NCBI GenBank assembly: GCA_026120185.1
Contig: JANUWF010001059.1
Coordinates: forward strand, 1,967,001 to 2,031,000
Length of the DNA stretch: 64,000 nucleotides
Source: Voacanga thouarsii
Lineage: Eukaryota > Streptophyta > Magnoliopsida > Gentianales > Apocynaceae
Direction of reading: 5' to 3'
Each line of letters begins with the position of its first letter. Within the stretch, counting starts at the first letter, position 1. This document shows positions 1-10,742 of this stretch, piece after piece. Below the pieces are notes generated by a model that was given only the letters and a program-made list of their open reading frames with translations, was not told the origin of the DNA and ran no database searches. The position numbers and the translations under genes were made by a program.

Positions 1-1540
1 CCAGTAGTTTTGCCTCAAACCTACTATTCATGCTTTCCTTTGTTCTCCTTTAATCTTTAACACTTTGGAACCATTAATTCACTCAATTTTCCTTCAAATC
101 ACCTTTAATTCTGAATTTCCAGATTTCTAGTAGTTCACAAGGTCACACTTATTTAACACAGATTCACTTTTCCTAATCAAAAGCTAGTATTATTCATGTT
201 TCCTATCAAGTTACTTCTAAGTAACTTTCATTTTTACTCTACCTGAGTTATCATCTTTCCAACCAAAAAGAAGCCTTCAAACCACCATATTTATTCAGCT
301 CTTCCTCACACCAAACATCATTCAAAAACCCTTAGGTAGCCGGCACTTACATAAGCATATAAAAGTTCATACACAAAAGCTCACAAATCCTAACTTTGAT
401 CCGAAATCAATGCATGAAAGTCATGTTTTCATGTTAAAATTCATATCATCATAATCACCATTCACCCAAAAATAACTTTAATTCAAGCAAAGTAGGGTTT
501 TACCTTGTATTTGAGGCAATTTGGTGTGATTTTGCTCCAAGAACACACCATGAACACACACACACTTCTTTCTTTCTCTCTCCTTTTTCTTTTTCTCTTA
601 GTTTTCTCCCTCTCAGCTCACGAATTTATGGCTGTTTTATAGCCTCTCTTGACCACCATTTATCACTTAATCTTGGCCCTCCATTTCTTGTTGTGGTTTA
701 ATTGAATGGTGGATGCATTTAGATGTGTTCCAATAGGATTTTTACACACCAACCACTTTTTCCTCCACAAAATTTTCCTTTATTTTCTTCTTGCAAGGCC
801 AACAAAATTTAGGCTATATTTCAGCCTTTCCACCTCCATTCTTATGGCTAATATATCACATGGTCAATTGGAATTAGTGAGGTCAAAATCTTATTAAGGA
901 AGCTTATGAAAATCTTGCTAAATAAGCTTAGTAAAAATATTTATAAACTTTTATCTCAACTTATCACAACTAATCAAATAGAAACACTTGACCTCATTAA
1001 CCAATCACAAAATGACACTTATTTTCATCCACCAATCATAAGAAGCCGCACGTCCCATTTCCAACCGCATTTTCGTATTTTCTTTAGAAATAACCAAAAT
1101 CGAGTCTGTAACGGAAAAATATTTTTATTTCACCATTCCACTCCAAAAATTCTACTAAATCCATTGGTAATTCTTCAATTCTTCAATTCCTTCTCTATTT
1201 GGTCAAATTTGCGACCAAAGTCGCAAGCGCGATCAAAATGATGAAAATGTCCCAAATGACCCGGATAGCATAGTTCACATCAAAACGTGCATTTCATCAC
1301 ACTGATCAATTTCTCTTCTCAGCGTACCCTCAAATTCTTATTTTATTAATAATAGTAGCCTTCTAAAGATTTAGGGTACAGGTTGAACAAATCTAATAAT
1401 TACATCCAGTCCCGACCAAATATTATCATACCAAAATTTTCGTCTCATTATACCAATCAACTTTTGTTCTGGCTATTGATACAAATTCTCATCCTATTAC
1501 AAATAGTAGCTAGTCAAAGATAAAAAGGTGGGATATTACA
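1..1540 (-). mobile_element. Partial LTR of a gypsy-type retrotransposon, 5' end at 1540
   Basis: Read on the minus strand, the sequence begins TGTAATATCCCACC at 1540, the TG start usual for plant LTRs. About 900 bp downstream come a TATA box and a purine-rich transcribed leader, so this is the U3 and early R part of an LTR on the minus strand. The other end lies beyond the window. The right neighbour (1541 on) is an integrase fragment on the plus strand, so the LTR is inserted into that older gypsy element. The expected duplication CTAAT (1541-1545) cannot be tested because the left end is missing. Short reading frames in this stretch look like chance. Whether it is a solo LTR or part of a longer copy is unknown. 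Confidence 0.75.
635..641 (-). promoter_or_regulatory. TATA box of the LTR promoter
   Basis: The minus strand reads GGCTATAAAACAGCC here. It is followed by a GA-rich stretch (about 545-625), as expected for an LTR transcription start and 5' leader. The position, about 900 bp after the LTR start, suits long plant gypsy LTRs. Confidence 0.6.
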
Positions 1541-1961
1541 CTAATGATGCTTCCCATATTGCAGATTTATTCTTCAAAAAAGTAGTGAGAATGCATGGGA
1601 ATCCAAAGACTATTGTATCAGATAGGCACACCAAGTTCCTTAGTCATTTTTGGAGGGTCTTATGGAACAACCTTGGCCACTAACCTTTTGTTTTCCCTAA
1701 CTTGCCACCCTCAAACGGATGGACAAACAGAAGTGGTCAATTGAACACTCACACAACTCTTGAAGACTATCATCAAGAAGAACTTGAAGAATTGGGAAGA
1801 ATATTTGTCACATATTAAGTTTTCCTACAATAGGCCATTTACTCTACTACTTATTCTCCCTTTGAAATTGTATATAGTTTTAACTCTCTAACTCCTTTGC
1901 ATTTGGTTCCTTTGCCTGTAGGTAAATGAATGAACCTTAATGGAACTAAGAAGGCAAAATT
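1541..1961 (+). pseudogene. Ty3/gypsy integrase fragment, part 1 (split by CACTA)
   Basis: The translation matches the integrase core of plant Ty3/gypsy polyproteins. It contains a segment like [10 protein letters not shown], then [14 protein letters not shown] (second catalytic Asp), then CHPQTDGQTEVVN at about 1702-1740 and a region like SPFEIVY. Stops and small frame changes interrupt it. It is cut on the left by the LTR ending at 1540 and on the right at 1961 by the CACTA element. The same reading frame resumes after 13151 if the CACTA element and one copy of the ATT duplication are removed. The first catalytic Asp and all upstream domains are absent from the window. Confidence 0.85.
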
Positions 1962-2450
1962 CACTACTAAAAATTCAAGTAAATACGACGGCCAGAAAAT
2001 CGTCGTATTTGAGAAAATACTGTCGTTTTTGCTATAAAGGACAGTCAAATGACGGTTTCTCAGCCGTCATATATAGTGCCATCGTTTTTATTTAAAAAGG
2101 TTGAAAAACTGTCGTATTTATCTAATGCAACAGTGTAAATACGACGGTTAGGGAAAAGTGTCGCAATTACTCACCTGGGCTAAGATTCTGCGAACCATCG
2201 TATTTGGTGAAAAAATCGTCGCAATTATTCCGTAAATATGCCGATTTTAAACAGTCGCAATTGCTAAGTAATTACGTCGGTTGCCAACCGTCGTAATTAC
2301 TATCGTCGCAATTAATTACTCAGCAATTGCGACCATTAGTAAAAACGACGGCTCGGATCGTTGTATTTGTTCTATTAATCCATAATCAAATACGACCATT
2401 TGTGACCATCGCTTTTGATAAGCAAATACGATGATTTTACAATTTCAAAC
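1962..2450. repeat. Left subterminal repeat region of the CACTA element
   Basis: Roughly a dozen direct and inverted copies of the core AATACGACGG / CCGTCGTATT and the variant CGTCGCAATT are spaced through this stretch. In En/Spm-type elements such arrays bind the accessory transposase protein. That role is inferred from the family. Confidence 0.8.
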
Positions 2451-2676
2451 CAAATGCAATCCATTCAACTCATTCAACACCAATCACAATAAAACACAAT
2501 TTGCTTAATGTCAAACAAATCAAAATCAATCTCTTGAACATTGAAATCATAAATAATCCTTAAACTCCACAAGAGAAGTAATACTAGATATATAACAAAT
2601 AGAAAATGTCAAGGAATCTATTGAAATAGTAGTACATGTAAAATAAGAAATAAAATTGAGTATGTCAGTCCTCATC

Positions 2677-2784
2677 GGTATCATCTTTTCACCTTCCTTC
2701 TTGTCTCTTCCCGGTATCATCTTTTCACCTTCCTTCTTATCTCTTCCCAGTATCATCTTTTCCCCTTCCTCCTTGTCTCTTCCT
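2677..2784. repeat. Three tandem copies of a 36-bp repeat
   Basis: Units start at 2677, 2713 and 2749. The period is a multiple of three, so an open frame on the minus strand repeats a charged 12-residue block containing GRDKKEGEKMI. The frame is short (69 codons) and has no recognisable homologue, so coding is doubtful. Confidence 0.7.
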
Positions 2785-2933
2785 CTCCTTAGTCTAAATG
2801 CATCTTCCCTCCCTCCAGCTATTATCTGCCTTTGCCTCTTCCTCGTCCTCCTCTTCCTCCTTCTTTAAATACATGTAAAATGAGATACTATATACATTCT
2901 TCAAAAAACCACAAAGGGACCAGATATATATTC

Positions 2934-3790
2934 ATGGAGTCTCCTCTTCCTCACACAGAAGATTTTGATGTGTTTTCCTTTCCAAGCCAACCACTTCCTT
3001 TTGATTTCAGGTGAGATACTTTTGAGAACCTTTTTTTCCTGGCTTTTCACCCGTCTTCTTCATCTGGAAGACTGCTTGATAATGAAACTGAACCCTCTTT
3101 TAGTTTATTGCGATGTGAATCTGTGGAAGTTCTGGACATACTACTTTGAATTTCTAATGTGATCTTCCATTCAAGAGACTATTTTTTATGTTATTCCTTT
3201 GATGGAGGATATGCTTGTGCATGATCTTTTCTACTCCTTAACGGATTTTGAACAAAGTCAGAACATGATTTAAGGTTATCATACATTAAAACATAGATTT
3301 TGAACGGCATTACCTTTACTAAGATTATTTTTCTTTTTCCAGGAGAAATATGGAGTAGTCTTGGCAATGAATTCGGAGTGAGGAATCAAGGTATTACTTC
3401 AAACGAAGTTCCTGTGGAGAAGAAGATGATTAGGATGCATAGAGAGGAGAAGAGCAGTAGCTCCAAGACATTATCAAGAACAACTATTTTGAATTACTTT
3501 TACATGCCACTCACTCGGGCAGCCAAAGAACTGAATATTGGTCTAACCCTTCTCAAGAAAAGATGTAGGGAGTTGTGAATTCATCAATAGCCTCACAGGA
3601 AGTTGACGTGCTTGGAGACCCTAATCAAGAATATTTAGGGGATGTAAAATGAAGAAGAAGGAGGACATATGACTGAGAAGAAGTTGAGAGAAGCCATAGA
3701 GATACTGAAACGTGAGAAGAAAATGATGGAAGAAATCCCTGATACGTAGTTACAGGACCGAACAAAAGACTAAGACAAGTATGCTTCAAG
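2934..3790 (+). pseudogene. Captured RKD-like (RWP-RK domain) transcription factor fragment
   Basis: RKD proteins are plant transcription factors with an RWP-RK DNA-binding domain, known for roles in egg-cell and embryo gene control. A possible first exon starts at ATG 2934 (MESPLPHTEDFDVF) and ends before GTGAGA at 3011. A pyrimidine-rich acceptor lies at 3331-3342. The next exon contains the helix segment TRAAKELNIGLTLLKKRCREL (about 3508-3576). The RWPHRK core and the LETLIKNI stretch follow but are disrupted by stops at what look like G-to-A changes. Then come LREAIEILKREKKMMEEIPD and a decayed end resembling the RKD coiled-coil and CFKANY motif (to about 3790). At least four stops and frame shifts show it is dead. 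It lies wholly inside the CACTA element, so it is best read as a captured gene fragment. Confidence 0.8.
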
Positions 3791-4039
3791 GCCAACTATT
3801 GAACGTTTAGAAAGCAGAAAACACAGGGCACGCAGCAGAAGCAAAGATCAAAAATTGGAAAAACTAAAGAACAGGGGATTCCCGAATAGAGCCGGCTCCG
3901 CCATTCCTAGTCGGCGCCAGTCGTGCTTTGGCGGGACTCCAAGGTTAAAAATATTTTTATCTCTTTTCCTCGTCCTAAGAGTTGGGTTGATCAGAATGTG
4001 CGCAACTAAGGTAGGTGTGCTGGTGGAAACCTCTGGTGC

Positions 4040-4072
4040 GATTCCTGCAAGCCTCCTACTCCGTCTTTGCAT
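4040..4072 (-). other. Start of LTR-encoded small ORF with RRSRRLAGI motif (divergent copy)
   Basis: Minus-strand codons read MQRRSRRLAGI and continue as an open frame to 3848, with a basic stretch LRTRKR. The same peptide start occurs in the LTRs of copia A and B (21568, 54071, 56560), although the surrounding DNA is much diverged. An upstream in-frame ATG at 4087 would add five residues. Confidence 0.5.
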
Positions 4073-4161
4073 GTAGGTAAATGCCAAACTCTTGATCTTC
4101 CAGTATATGACCTACCTAAATTTGTTTGGTGAACAACTACAGACTAAGGAACCTTTTTTCT

Positions 4162-4193
4162 GGAGAGGGAGAGAGAGAGAGAGAGAGAGAGAC
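4162..4193. repeat. (GA)n microsatellite
   Basis: An almost uninterrupted GA run, at the place where copia A carries its (CT)n tract on the opposite strand (21371-21434). It is probably transcribed leader of the LTR. Confidence 0.85.
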
Positions 4194-5616
4194 ATCTGGC
4201 TTTTTCTGCAGAGAAGAAGCTATCTCTAAGAGTGTGCGTTCTGCAACCATGTTGTTTTCTATTCTCCTGTTTAACCTAAATAAAATCTAAACTGAACTGG
4301 GCCATTAGATTCTTAGTTTAACCTTTTAGGCTTAATTAATTATTTTAATTAGAACCAAATAATTGGCCCAACAAATAATTAATTTTCCAGCCCAAATAAA
4401 CTAGTCCAATAAATAAGCCTATATTAGTTTAGTCCCAAATTAATCTTTAATTATTCAAACTGGGCCAATGCCCTAAATAATTAATTAACCCACCAAACTA
4501 ATTCAATTAATTCTCTCTCTCCATGGATATTTATGTTATTCTAGCCCAATAATTAAATCAAGCTACTTAAATAAAATAAATTCCATTTAATTTAAGATCA
4601 ATTCCTTAGTCCGTATTTAATTAAGATTCACGGTCTATACTGGGGACCAAAGACACACCACCTTGGCTACTAAAATGACCAAAATACCCTTACTATATAA
4701 ATAGTTGTATTTTGCATTTTAAATATTTTCTAATATCACCGTAAGGAAATATTGACCCTAAGGATAATGTTGCGTTAGCAAAGTCTCCGACCTACAGGTA
4801 TAATGACTAAAATACTCCTCTATACATCGCCGTACATTTAGAGAGGAAGAAGTGTACTAACACCTCTCTAAATAACATCTACCATCCTTAGGCCTCTAGT
4901 CTAATGATCCACGACCTCCTGGATTGTTTTCGCTTTCCAAGTGAGCTACCCTAAAGCAAACATCCAAGTCATGTTTCCCAGGGCCCTGGATATTTAGATC
5001 ATTTAGATAACCGCAAGGGGCGATATAGTATAGAAATTGTCTTGTACAAGTCTATCTTGACTAACTAGTCACATATACCTAACATGCAAGTATATGGGCC
5101 CTACTATAAAACCTCAACTATAGCATATCAAAGTATATGCTTCCAGCTTCGTTAGACCACCAACTCATACTCAAGTCACAGAGTACTAGTCCACGTTGTA
5201 GCGGTAGTAGTCTAGGTTTCTATCATATAGTACTTTTAGAAACCACTACTATAGGTCATGTTCTACATATTTGAAATACGCTTATGTCATGAAGTGAATG
5301 GACTACTCACTGGCTAAAGGTAAGTCATTCCCCATTTGGAATTCATAACATAATAACCTAGACATGATGAGATTCCCATTCTCATCAATCAATTAAGAAC
5401 GAATGTTTATGTGTTAAGTAACCTGTAATCCATATCTTACTGTGAAAGACCTCTATTCACATGGACCACTTACTTAGACACAATGGGTTTTTTCCAAACG
5501 TGATTGTGCACAAATAAAATTGTAAATTCACAAACAATTTCTGAAAATAAATTCTTTTATTAAAACATTCGATTTTTACATCAGAAATCTAGTTTAAAAG
5601 GATATATTTCCCAACA

Positions 5617-6522
5617 ACTTTATGAAGAGAAAACTCATAGAGATGATGAAATCTCAACATTAGCCACTTATATATTTCAATATTAATTTTTACTCAACAT
5701 TAGCCACTTATATATTTCAATATTAATGGGTTAGGCTTTAAAACATTTCCTTACCTGTATAATACACAAATAGGAGATCAATCTCAACAATACAATGATT
5801 CCAATAAATAGAAAACCTTCACATCATCTTTAAAAAATTAAGTAGAGGACAAATAAAATTCTTCTCCTTTCTCTTCGTTCCAATTTCTTCAATCATAAAA
5901 TATTGTAAGAAGGCAAAACCAAGTTTTATGCTCATAGTATTGAGAACACAACCAAGCTGCACTCTATTGTAGGATGCTTTGCCTTTCTTAAGCAAGAATC
6001 CACTCATTTTCTACCATCTCTGTCAAATCTTTCGAGAAGCATCTTTGCCAAATATGGCCGCCTGACTGGATTGCTATAACCACTTCGGTCACTCCAACAC
6101 CAAGTGTTTACATCTCGATTGGGTCAATCAATATTATTAAACTTTTTAAGGAAACCAAGCATCTAATTTGATTTATCGTCTATAGCCTAGTTACAAAAAC
6201 TAAATATTGGGAAAAGAACAAAGATTATTCTTAGATAAAGTCCTAAAAAGCTAGCAAATGAACCTGGTTACAGAAAATCTCACAACTTCCCAACATCTTA
6301 ATTAAAAACTCAGCAAGTCTTATTACCGTCCACCACCATTAATGAACCTCGTGAAATAATAATAAAAGCCCATAAGATATGCTTTAGAATCTATACTTCC
6401 CAAGCCCGCGGATGTAAATGTCGTAGCAGAACTTTGTTAAGATATCTTTTAATATTCCATTTATCATCATGAACGAGTACACAGCAAGCACTCATACTTC
6501 ATTTTACTAGTAAATTAAGTTT
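5617..6522. other. CACTA internal DNA, no gene recognised
   Basis: This AT-rich stretch includes a near-perfect 36-bp direct duplication (about 5653 and 5692, starting CTCAACATTAGCC). A minus-strand patch at about 6010-6090 could encode RRPYLAKMLLERFDRDGR, which looks exon-like, but I could not assign it to a family. Nothing else coding was seen. Confidence 0.4.
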
Positions 6523-7250
6523 CATTAAGCCCAACAATACATGCATTACAAGCTTGTACCAGATCAAGGTCTGATTGAGAAATAGGTCCAACCCCCACAT
6601 GGATAACAAATACAGGAAGCTGGAGGGATGAGAATAAGCTATTAGATTTTCATCACATCAGAACAGAAATGCTACAGAGAATAAATCTTCAAGTATTAAT
6701 TACTAAATTTATTACATATAATTTTTGTCTCAGCAAAGAAAGTGAGATGAAAAGCACAAAAAATAGGTTTTATCTTTTCCAAAATTACTTGCATACCTGA
6801 CGAGTATTCAAACTCTTCAATGCATCTGCAACGGCTTCAACAGTGGCTTGCATATCAGCTTTTACTATAATTGGCAATTCAGGCCTTTTTGGTTTAATTT
6901 TTTGTTCTGTCTTTCTGTCTTTTCTTCTTCGTCTTCCTTTAGTTCTTCCTTGTTCATATTCTTCTTCATCTTCAATTTCTTCACTATCTTCATCTTTAGC
7001 TTCAGCTTCTTTTTCTTCCTTTTCCTCTTTTCCCAAATTTAAAATTTCTTATCTCTCCTCTCCCCTCCTTTTGAGTCGATCCTTTTCATGTTTCTTTTTC
7101 CTTCCTTCACTAAGCATCCTCACTCTTTCCTCTGAGTTTACAACAATAATTTCATCCTTATCCTCCGTTAGCTTCATGTCACCACTAGACTTGCTTAAAT
7201 GAAGACTCGTTGCCACCAACATCGCCATCTCCGGCAATACCTTACACTCC
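6523..7250 (-). pseudogene. Captured organellar translation initiation factor IF-2 gene fragment
   Basis: IF-2 is the GTPase that delivers initiator tRNA to the small ribosomal subunit, here of the mitochondrial or plastid type. On the minus strand the first part (about 7200-6797) contains IIVVNSEERVRMLSEG, a highly charged insert, and LPIIVKADMQATVEAV, ending with ADALKSLNTRQ. It stops at a splice donor GTATGC (6796-6791). After a 170-bp intron and a pyrimidine-rich acceptor, the second part (6619-6523) contains VFVIHVGVGPISQSDLDL and ACNACIVGLN, which is the next IF-2 segment. One in-frame stop lies at about 7047. The GTPase domain and the C-terminal end are absent. It lies inside the CACTA element with its intron, so the capture was from genomic DNA rather than from mRNA. 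Confidence 0.85.
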
Positions 7251-7446
7251 ACCTATTAATTGACATCGTGTGTCTGTATCTATTGATCTGACTCGCAGTA
7301 GCATTTCCTTTTCCGAAACTGGTTTGAGTGAATCAGCACCGCCTGTTTTGACCGTTTGTTCGGTAGCGCCGTTCTTTAATAAAAAAACGAAATTCTGATC
7401 ATGGCGCTCTCGTGAAAAGGTTAATTTAATGTTTGCAAATGTCAAC
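7251..7446. other. CACTA internal DNA upstream of the IF-2 fragment
   Basis: An open frame on the minus strand (7242-7469) runs through this stretch, but part of it overlaps the LTR border and I see no conserved domain. It may be upstream exon or leader of the captured IF-2 gene; that is only a guess. Confidence 0.3.
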
Positions 7447-10400
7447 TGTAATACCCCGCCCAAAACCACCTTTGACTATGGGGAAAAAGTCATACATTGC
7501 ATAGCATTTCGCATTTCACGTATTATGTTAGAAATTATTCTTGCATGGGTGCATGTGATTTTCAAAGTTGCTTTTGCATTTGATTTATTTGGTGAGAAAT
7601 AATTGTGTTGTTTAAGAGTTGGTTAACTGAAGTTTAGTCGAGGAGATGGAAGGATGAGAATTAGGGTGGAAAGAATTTCTTAGAGAAATATTAGCATTGG
7701 AGTTGGTTTGGAATAGCGGGGAGGTTGGTGATTTCCCTTAGTAACCTGAGTTCGAATCTTAGTTTCTTTTCGAAAATTCTTTTCCTAGACTTCTACATGT
7801 CTTGGCCGAAAAAAACCTAGCCATCCTAGAGAAATTTCAGCGCCATTATTCTAAGGAAATAAATCTCTATAGTTATTTCCTAAATTCAACGATTTTTTAT
7901 GTGAACAAAGACCACCTTTATTTTCAAGCCTTTGTTCTCTTGGATTTTCAAAAAATCCTAGCTGAAAAATTAAAATTCCAGCTTGATTTCAACTTATTAG
8001 ATTTGGTAATGGATAGTTGGAATTAAAGAGTTGTTCTCCTAGTTGGAAACCTTCTTGATATTGAACTTAGAACCTTAGCTAAAAATCTGAAAAATTTTCC
8101 AGCTAGTGCCGCCACTTTTTGTGGGAATTTTAGCTCAACTCAAACTCTTCCAACACTAGGAAATTTTATCCAAAATCCTTTAGAAAATCAGATTTTATCT
8201 TAATCCTACTTCAACTAAGTTTTGCTTCCTTTTTCTAGCAGAATTTCGGCAGCCTTGTGCAAGCACAAGCTGTCCGAAAATCTAGCACTTTTAAGTGCAA
8301 TCCAACTCTTCAAACCTTAGCTCAAATCACCTAAAACATCTTCCATCAATTCAGATTATTTTTACTACACAAAATCAGATTTTATTCAACAAAAAACTCC
8401 AGAATTTCGGCCAAATTCTGCCCAGAATTTTCGACAGCTTCCTATCAGAAATTTCGGCCAGATTGTACTCCTACTCAAACGAAATTTCTGCACACCAAAA
8501 CCTACCAAAATCCTCAGCAAATTAAGCCAATTTTCAGCACCAAAAACCCTCACCCTTTTTTCTGTAAATCGCGGCAGAACAATAGCTACAAATATCCAGA
8601 ATTTCTTCCCCTTTGTTCAGCAAATTTTCGCACAGCAAATCACTGCATGCGCACAGAATTTTAGTTCTCAAAACCTACTCAAACTCTTCCTTATTTTGGC
8701 CAAAAATTCTGAACACATACAGCCCTTTACTTGAGCTATATTTCGGCCAGCATAAGGGAGCAAATTGCAGAATATTTTCTTCTCATAAACCCTCCCAAAT
8801 TCGGCAGCAATAAGGTGCATAGCAAGCTGTAATTTTCGCCCTTGCTGTCCAAGAAACCTAAAGCCATTAGGAGTCTTTCTAAACACCACCATCTAACCCT
8901 AAACCAATCTTCTCTAACCCTAAAACTCAGTAGCCGACTACCCTCCCCATTCTACACGAAAAACTCCAGCAAGAACCTCTCTACAATTTTCGAAAATCAC
9001 AAGAACAACTCCTAACAAGAAACCGATCACCCTCTAAGGTAAGTAAAAACCATCTCAACCTCTTAATTCCTTTCTTCCATCAATTCTTCTCTCTTTCTTC
9101 CCTTGAATCACGCCACCTAAAGGCTGATTTCATCCCTTTTACTTACTTTCAGTCAAAAGGAAGGAAAGAAGGCAGATTTTCTCTTCTAATCAAACGAACT
9201 CGGGACGATCACCATAGGAGCATCGAGATCTTGCTAACCTGGTTTTTGCAAGGTAAGAGGATACTTACCCTTGATGTCGAAATTAAAGTTTAATATGGTT
9301 GATGAGGTCCAATAGCATGATGAATGGGTAGCTTGAGTCGAGTAATTAACTAAGCCTATTCGATGGATAGCTATGCCATGTTTTATTGTGGTAATGATGG
9401 AGATGAATTGTGATGGTCAAGTCAAGCCTTTTCGATATAATAATCATGTCTTTAATGAATATATGGTCATAGGATATGAACCTTGGGGTTTAGATAATTT
9501 ATTTGGAATTAGATAGTGGATTGTGAATTGTTATGGGAATAAATGGGTTTAGAGTATGTTCGAATCGATTGAGACCCTGATTATGATATTATATGGTTTT
9601 AGATCAGGAAGATATTTGAGGAAAACAAGCTGTGATTTTGTCTCATTTGTCTGAGGCATATCAAGTAAGTCCTTGCATAAACTCTTTTGTTAAATGTTGT
9701 GATGGCAAGTCTATGTTGTAAAGCTTTGTGAAGCTATTGTTAAACTATGTTTACTTGGGTTGTAAACGTGGATATTTATTCTTTAAACGATTTTGTCAAG
9801 ATAACAATTTTATCAAGAAAACTATTCTTTTTTCTAAATTTTTAGAAAACTCTTTTAAAGAAAACCACGTTGTACAAAGCCAAGGTATGGAAATTTTGAA
9901 TCAGGAATTGACGGATATGTTTGTTGAGTACTCAATAAGGGTAGACTAACAATACTAGTCTTGGAGGGCTAGAGTAAGTCTTCTGGCAGGAGACCACCTC
10001 CAAAAGATAAGCTCGGCTTGAAGAGGCGACAGTATTGGTTGGTCAGGCCGGTCCGAGCTAGCATTCGTACCTGGTAAGGTATTATTTATTTTCCCAGCGT
10101 GGACACCCGAATGGTTTTGTTGGGTGTATCTCACCCGGTGAGCTGTACACTCACCTTGATCAGAATGCCCAATGTGTGGCAATCTGGTCCTGGCAAGGAG
10201 CACAAAGTGTGGTGCCTTGTCCTCATGGAGCCCAGCGTGTGGTGACATGACTATTTGTTCGAGTGGATGATTTGTTTTGTATAAAGTGTGATTATGAGAA
10301 AAACCTACTCCTTGTGAAAAGAAAGTATTCATGACTTGCCAAATATTTCTGCAATTGTTTTCCACTATGCATACACGAACTATTTGAGACACCATGTGCA

Positions 10401-10737
10401 CACACAGGACTTACTGAGATTTCATCTCATACTATTTTATATCATGTTTTCAGGAGATAGATTGTGCTGAGCCAGCGGGGCATGTGATAGTTGAAGCTTT
10501 TGTTTTCTTTCCCCATTTTGTTCTAGGAACCAGTTGTTGTTTAAGCTTCTGAACGATAATTGTTTTATTTCGTATTGCTCCAATTTGAGCCGGATGTAAT
10601 AAGAGTTTTTCTCTATTTATCTAAGTTAACTCTTTTGGGGTTGTCTTTACATTTTATACCTCGTTTTAAAGACCCCTTGTCCTACGGGACGGGGCGACAT
10701 CCCCGCCCTTTTAGGGTACGTAGTAGTGGGTGTTATA
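7447..10737 (+). mobile_element. Solo LTR, 3.3 kb, gypsy-type
   Basis: It begins TGTAATACCCCGCC and ends GGTGTTATA (TTACA in the sister copy), flanked by the 5-bp duplication TCAAC (7442-7446 and 10738-10742). A sister copy in opposite orientation lies at 25557-28800 with its own duplication, so both are independent insertions of the same family. There is no second LTR, primer-binding site or protein domain, which indicates a solo LTR left by LTR-LTR recombination. The very long LTR and the TGTAATACCCC start recall chromovirus (Del/Tekay-like) elements, but no internal region is present to prove it. Small open frames inside it are not conserved. Confidence 0.8.
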
Positions 10738-10742
10738 TCAAC

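Larger units (their letters stand above)
3850..5616 (-). mobile_element. Copia-type LTR (apparently solo) inside the CACTA element
   Basis: On the minus strand it begins TGTTGGGAAATATATCC at 5616, like the LTRs of copia A and B. It shares their layout: repeated notes of grouped AATTAATTAA, 'gggccaa' blocks, a GA/CT microsatellite (4162-4193), and near the end a small frame encoding RRSRRLAGI. The left border between about 3790 and 3900 is not resolved. No matching duplication of the right flank ACTTT was found, and no primer-binding site or internal domains follow, so it is either a solo LTR or a truncated copy. It is only distantly similar to A and B at the nucleotide level. Confidence 0.65.

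Noticed and set aside
706..1241. Two open frames of 63 and 111 codons
   Set aside because: They lie in U3 of an LTR, antisense to its promoter, and show no domain.
6843..7202. Serine/phenylalanine-rich open frames on the plus strand
   Set aside because: They are the reverse shadow of the glutamate/lysine-rich IF-2 fragment on the minus strand.
6523..7250. A functional organellar IF-2 gene
   Set aside because: It lacks the GTPase domain and C-terminus, has a stop, and lies inside a transposon.
9955..10401. 148-codon frame on the minus strand, also seen in the copy at 26036-26346
   Set aside because: It occurs in both solo LTRs, but the frame is broken differently in each and has no conserved domain. 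It probably reflects shared LTR DNA rather than a gene.
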